Below are positions 61,625-64,000 of a stretch of DNA of 64,000 nt, in pieces; within the stretch, counting starts at the first letter, position 1, and each line of letters starts with the position of its first letter. The DNA comes from Streptomyces sp. WM6378 (GTDB lineage Bacteria > Actinomycetota > Actinomycetes > Streptomycetales > Streptomycetaceae), in the NCBI RefSeq assembly GCF_001279695.1, contig NZ_LGDD01000317.1:93976-157975 (forward strand), written 5' to 3'. The translations under genes and the position numbers were made by a program. Under the pieces are notes generated by a model. It was given only the letters and a program-made list of their open reading frames with translations, did no database searches and was not told the DNA's origin.

Positions 61625-61638
61625 GTTTAGTACAAAAC
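61625..61638. promoter_or_regulatory. Near-palindrome GTTTAGTACAAAAC, candidate TetR operator
   Basis: GTTT-A-GTAC-A-AAAC is symmetric except for one central base pair. It lies 43 bases upstream of the MFS gene and 72 downstream of the TetR stop, in the pump promoter region. Confidence 0.55.
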
Positions 61639-61709
61639 CGGGGTGTGCATCAACTAGGCGATATTCGGGGGAAGTTGAGAAAGGGGCAGCGGGCCGGTGA
61701 GTTACTGGC

Positions 61710-62306
61710 TCAGTGGGTCAGGGCGTCCATGGCCGCGTCGACGATGCCCTCCAGATCGGCGCGGTCGGCGCCGCCCTGGCCGGCCACTCGCAGCCCGGCG
61801 ATGACCGAGTTGAGGTAGCGGGCGAGGGTGAGCGGATCGCGCCGGGAGGTGATCTCGCCGGCGCTCCGGCCGGTGGCGATGACCGTACGCAGCGCGTCGA
61901 GACGGCGGGCCAGGTCGCGCTCCAGGAGGGCGGCGGCCCTGGTGTCGCGGCGGGCGAGCTCGACCGTGGAGTTGACCGCGAGGCAGCCGATGCTGCGCCC
62001 GTCCCGGCGCTCCTTCATCTCGCCGTCGACGACCGTGGCGAACAGGGCCCGGATCCGTTCCAGGGGGCCGAGCCGCTCGTCCTGGAGGAGTTCTAGCTGG
62101 GTCGACGTCATCATGTCGATATAGCGGCCGAGTGCCCGCTCGAAGAGGTCGTGCTTGCTGACGAACGTGTTGTAGATGCTGCTGCGGCCCAGTCCGGTGG
62201 CCTCGCACAGGTCCTGGGTCGAAGTGGCCTCGTAGCCGTTCGCCCAGAAGGCGCGCATCGCCGCGTCCAGGGCCCGCTCCTCGTCGAACTGTCTCGGTCG
62301 GGCCAT
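61710..62306 (-). CDS. TetR-family transcriptional regulator
   Basis: The 198-residue regulator has the TetR DNA-binding domain FDEERALDAAMRAFWANGYEATSTQDLCEATGLGRSSIYNTFVSKHDLF (about 7-55) and a C-terminal ligand domain with GRSIGCLAVNSTVELA. It is 127 bases upstream of the MFS efflux gene on the same strand, the usual arrangement for ligand-induced efflux. A small dyad CGATT-N3-AATCG lies before its start near 62321. Confidence 0.92.
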   Translation of the reverse strand: MARPRQFDEERALDAAMRAFWANGYEATSTQDLCEATGLGRSSIYNTFVSKHDLFERALGRYIDMMTSTQLELLQDERLGPLERIRALFATVVDGEMKERRDGRSIGCLAVNSTVELARRDTRAAALLERDLARRLDALRTVIATGRSAGEITSRRDPLTLARYLNSVIAGLRVAGQGGADRADLEGIVDAAMDALTH

Positions 62307-62668
62307 GGTCGTACCGTAGCACGATTTTGAATCGAGCTGTCCAATACATTGCTTGGTTGACCGGGCGTTACGCCCGGCGCGGCCGGGTCGTTGAAGTTCT
62401 TCATGCGTACGCCGGGGTGGTGGGGCGGCGTATGGGGTGCGGGGCGGTGTCGGGGGTGACGGGAGGGGATGCCCGTGTCGGAAGAATCGAATGTGGGAAC
62501 GGAAACCACCCTTTGGGGTGAACTCGCGCCAGGTGACCGCCAGTTCACTCTCAGTGCGTAAAGATTCGGTGTCCCAAGTCGCCGGGGCGCCCCTCGATTC
62601 GCAGGAGTCCCACGAGTCCCCGTGGCGGGCGTCCGGCCAGTCATGTCTCCTGTGGGGGTTCCACCACT
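62307..62668. other. Divergent intergenic region with one long inverted repeat
   Basis: This 362-base gap lies between the TetR and LAETG genes. GTGAACT (62518-62524) and AGTTCAC (62542-62548) form 7-bp arms. GGAAC at about 62496 hints at an ECF-sigma -35 but no matching -10 at correct spacing was found. No gene seen. Confidence 0.45.
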
Positions 62669-63652
62669 TTGAACAGCAACAACTTCGGCCTGCCCTTCTG
62701 CCTGCCCGCGAACGGTCCGGCCACCCGTCGTCCGGCGGTCCGCCGCTCCGCCGCGGTCGCGGCCTGCGTGGCGCTCGCCGCCGGGCCGCTGCTGCTCGCC
62801 GCGCCCGCGCGGGCCACCGGCGTCGAGGGTGACGGCGGCGGCCGGGCGAGCGCCGTCGTGCTGCGCACCGGGCTCGATGTGTCCCTGCTCGACAAGGCCG
62901 TCGACGTACCGCTCAAGGCCACGCTCAACGAGGTGCAGGCGCCGGCCGGTGCCGAGAAGACCGCGCTGACCGTGAAGCTGGACGGGGTCGGCGGCGGGCA
63001 GCCCGTCGATGTCCTGAAGGCGGACGTGGCCACGGCCGGGGCGAGCGTCGACGCGAAGCGGGCGGAGGGGTCGTCGCGGCTGGTCAACGCCCGGCTGCAC
63101 GTGCCCGGGCTTCCGCTGCTCTCCCTCGTCGAGGTGGGGGAGGTGACCTCAAGCGCGGTCTGCGAGGCGGGGCGTACGCCGGTCGCCAAGTCGAATGTGC
63201 TGGGGGCGGTGACCGTGCTCGGGAGGAAGGTCACGCTGTCGGCGGGCGGGGCCACGCGGGTGCTGGTGCCGGGGGTCGGCGAGGTCACCCTCGACCTGTC
63301 GAAGGCCACGACCACCTCGCGCACCGCGGCGGCCGTCGCCCTTCAGCTGAAGGTCTCGGTCAACCCGCTCCACCTGAACGTCGCCGTCGTCAAGGGCGAG
63401 GTCACCCTCGCCGAGGCGACCTGCCAGTCGCCCAAGGCGCCCGTGAAGCCGGCACCGGCCGCGGCGGACCCGGACGCAGGTGCCGTCTCCACGGCAGTGA
63501 AGACGCAGAGCGTCGCGTCGGATACGAAATTGGCGGAGACCGGGGGGAGTTCTGCCACGCCGTACCTCGCGGGCGGGGCGGCGGTGCTGCTCGTGGGGGG
63601 TGCGGGGGCGCTGGTGCTGACCCGGGTGCGGGCGCGGGGCGGCCGGGGCTGA
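62669..63652 (+). CDS. LAETG-anchored cell-wall protein (SCO1860 family)
   Basis: The 327-residue secreted protein starts at a TTG (weak ribosome site) and has a signal peptide (RRSAAVAACVALAAGPLLLAAPARA, cleavage near 50). It also has a beta-rich mature region, a Pro/Ala spacer, and a sortase signal LAETG at residues 288-292, followed by a membrane segment (AAVLLVGGAGALVL) and a basic tail. Class E sortases of Streptomyces recognise LAxTG, so it should be covalently attached to the wall. The position next to ectoine genes matches the SCO1860 family. Confidence 0.88.
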   Translation: MNSNNFGLPFCLPANGPATRRPAVRRSAAVAACVALAAGPLLLAAPARATGVEGDGGGRASAVVLRTGLDVSLLDKAVDVPLKATLNEVQAPAGAEKTALTVKLDGVGGGQPVDVLKADVATAGASVDAKRAEGSSRLVNARLHVPGLPLLSLVEVGEVTSSAVCEAGRTPVAKSNVLGAVTVLGRKVTLSAGGATRVLVPGVGEVTLDLSKATTTSRTAAAVALQLKVSVNPLHLNVAVVKGEVTLAEATCQSPKAPVKPAPAAADPDAGAVSTAVKTQSVASDTKLAETGGSSATPYLAGGAAVLLVGGAGALVLTRVRARGGRG

Positions 63653-64000
63653 CCCCTCCGGGGGGCGGGCGGTGCGAGGGGATGCGGGCCGCCCGCCCTC
63701 CGGTCCCCGGCAGGATGCGGCGCGGCCTGCCCCGGGGCTGTGCCCCGGACGGACTCCCGATGCCCTTCGGCCTGCGGGCGGTGGATGGCTGGTCGCTCCC
63801 CCAAGTTCTCGGCTCCGCTCGAACAGGGGGACCCCCATCGCGGCGGAGCCGCACAATGTCACAGCCCCGCGCCCCTGACAGCGTCGGTGCTGGCCGGCAC
63901 CGGCATCTTCAGCCCGTCATGGGGGTCCCCCCTGGCCCTTGAGGCCTTGGGGGAGTTTGAGGACGAGCGCCCTTGAGGCGCGAACGGGGTCTGGGGCGGA
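63653..64000 (+). other. Intergenic tail with interspersed repeat copy, no gene
   Basis: No frame here looks coding. A repeat copy occupies 63910-63996, 87 bases nearly identical to 46949-47036. GGGGCTGTGCCCC-type hairpins near 63733 resemble the ends of the 46.8 kb element. The window ends inside the last hairpin. Confidence 0.75.
63910..63996 (+). repeat. Interspersed GC-rich repeat, second full-length core copy
   Basis: The segment from CAGCCCGTCATGGGGG to GGGGTCTGGGG aligns to 46949-47036 with three substitutions and one indel, and its right half to the inverted copy at 22.4 kb. Confidence 0.85.

Noticed and set aside
62490..62525. ECF sigma (SigE-like) promoter before the LAETG gene
   Set aside because: GGAAC is present but no -10 element occurs at the required 16-17 base spacing.

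Overview
The window is high-GC actinobacterial chromosome, almost certainly Streptomyces. Supporting signs are third-codon G/C bias, frequent GTG starts, several starts 6-8 bases after a TANNNT box (leaderless mRNAs), a sufRBD-Rieske-CSUT operon, an ectABCD operon, mycothiol-type enzymes and a LAETG wall-anchored protein. From memory, the gene order matches a core-chromosome stretch of S. coelicolor (roughly the SCO1860-SCO1930 neighbourhood) read in reverse. No tRNA, rRNA, CRISPR array, prophage or intact insertion sequence was seen.

Layout. 0-5.7 kb: an amidohydrolase behind a hairpin leader, heme A synthase, an ABC-2 exporter pair, a formate/nitrite transporter broken by a 20-bp tandem duplication, and an AAC(3)-type acetyltransferase. 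5.7-12.5 kb: the complete Suf iron-sulfur operon with its repressor and a candidate SufR operator over the start codon, closed by a strong terminator. 12.5-15.4 kb: a lower-GC accessory insert holding an HTH / P-loop NTPase / Sel1-repeat protein, a 52-residue membrane protein too short for routine gene calling, and a decayed VOC gene. 15.4-26.3 kb: secreted and membrane proteins, TetR with an SMR pump, an HxlR-peroxiredoxin fusion divergent from an MFS pump, dapD and dapA, an F420/FMN-type oxidoreductase divergent from MarR, and a secreted nuclease. 26.6-33.5 kb: an acidic conserved protein, a Ro60-like TROVE protein with a structured leader, an SDR, a stand-alone KAS II and a double-TerD protein.

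33.6-36.9 kb and 43.7-46.8 kb hold two halves of what looks like uronate/glucarate catabolism. Uronate dehydrogenase and 5-dehydro-4-deoxyglucarate dehydratase are in the first block. An IclR regulator with a 2-oxoglutarate-semialdehyde-type dehydrogenase and a DUF1349 protein are in the second. Together they could take a uronic acid to 2-oxoglutarate, though the glucarate-forming lactone steps and a transporter are not here. Between them are a 27-residue hydrophobic peptide gene, two secreted proteins, a class B penicillin-binding protein and a two-component system with a membrane partner.

47-54.6 kb: an EmrB-type exporter, a GlxA/AraC regulator, a DsbA-type oxidoreductase, two putative enzymes, and a MarR / old-yellow-enzyme divergon with paired operators. 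54.7-57.9 kb: ectABCD, making ectoine and 5-hydroxyectoine, with a large dyad upstream. 58-64 kb: a class V aminotransferase divergent from an amidohydrolase, a TetR/MFS efflux pair and the LAETG protein. Three copies of an interspersed GC-rich repeat lie at about 22.4, 46.9 and 63.9 kb.
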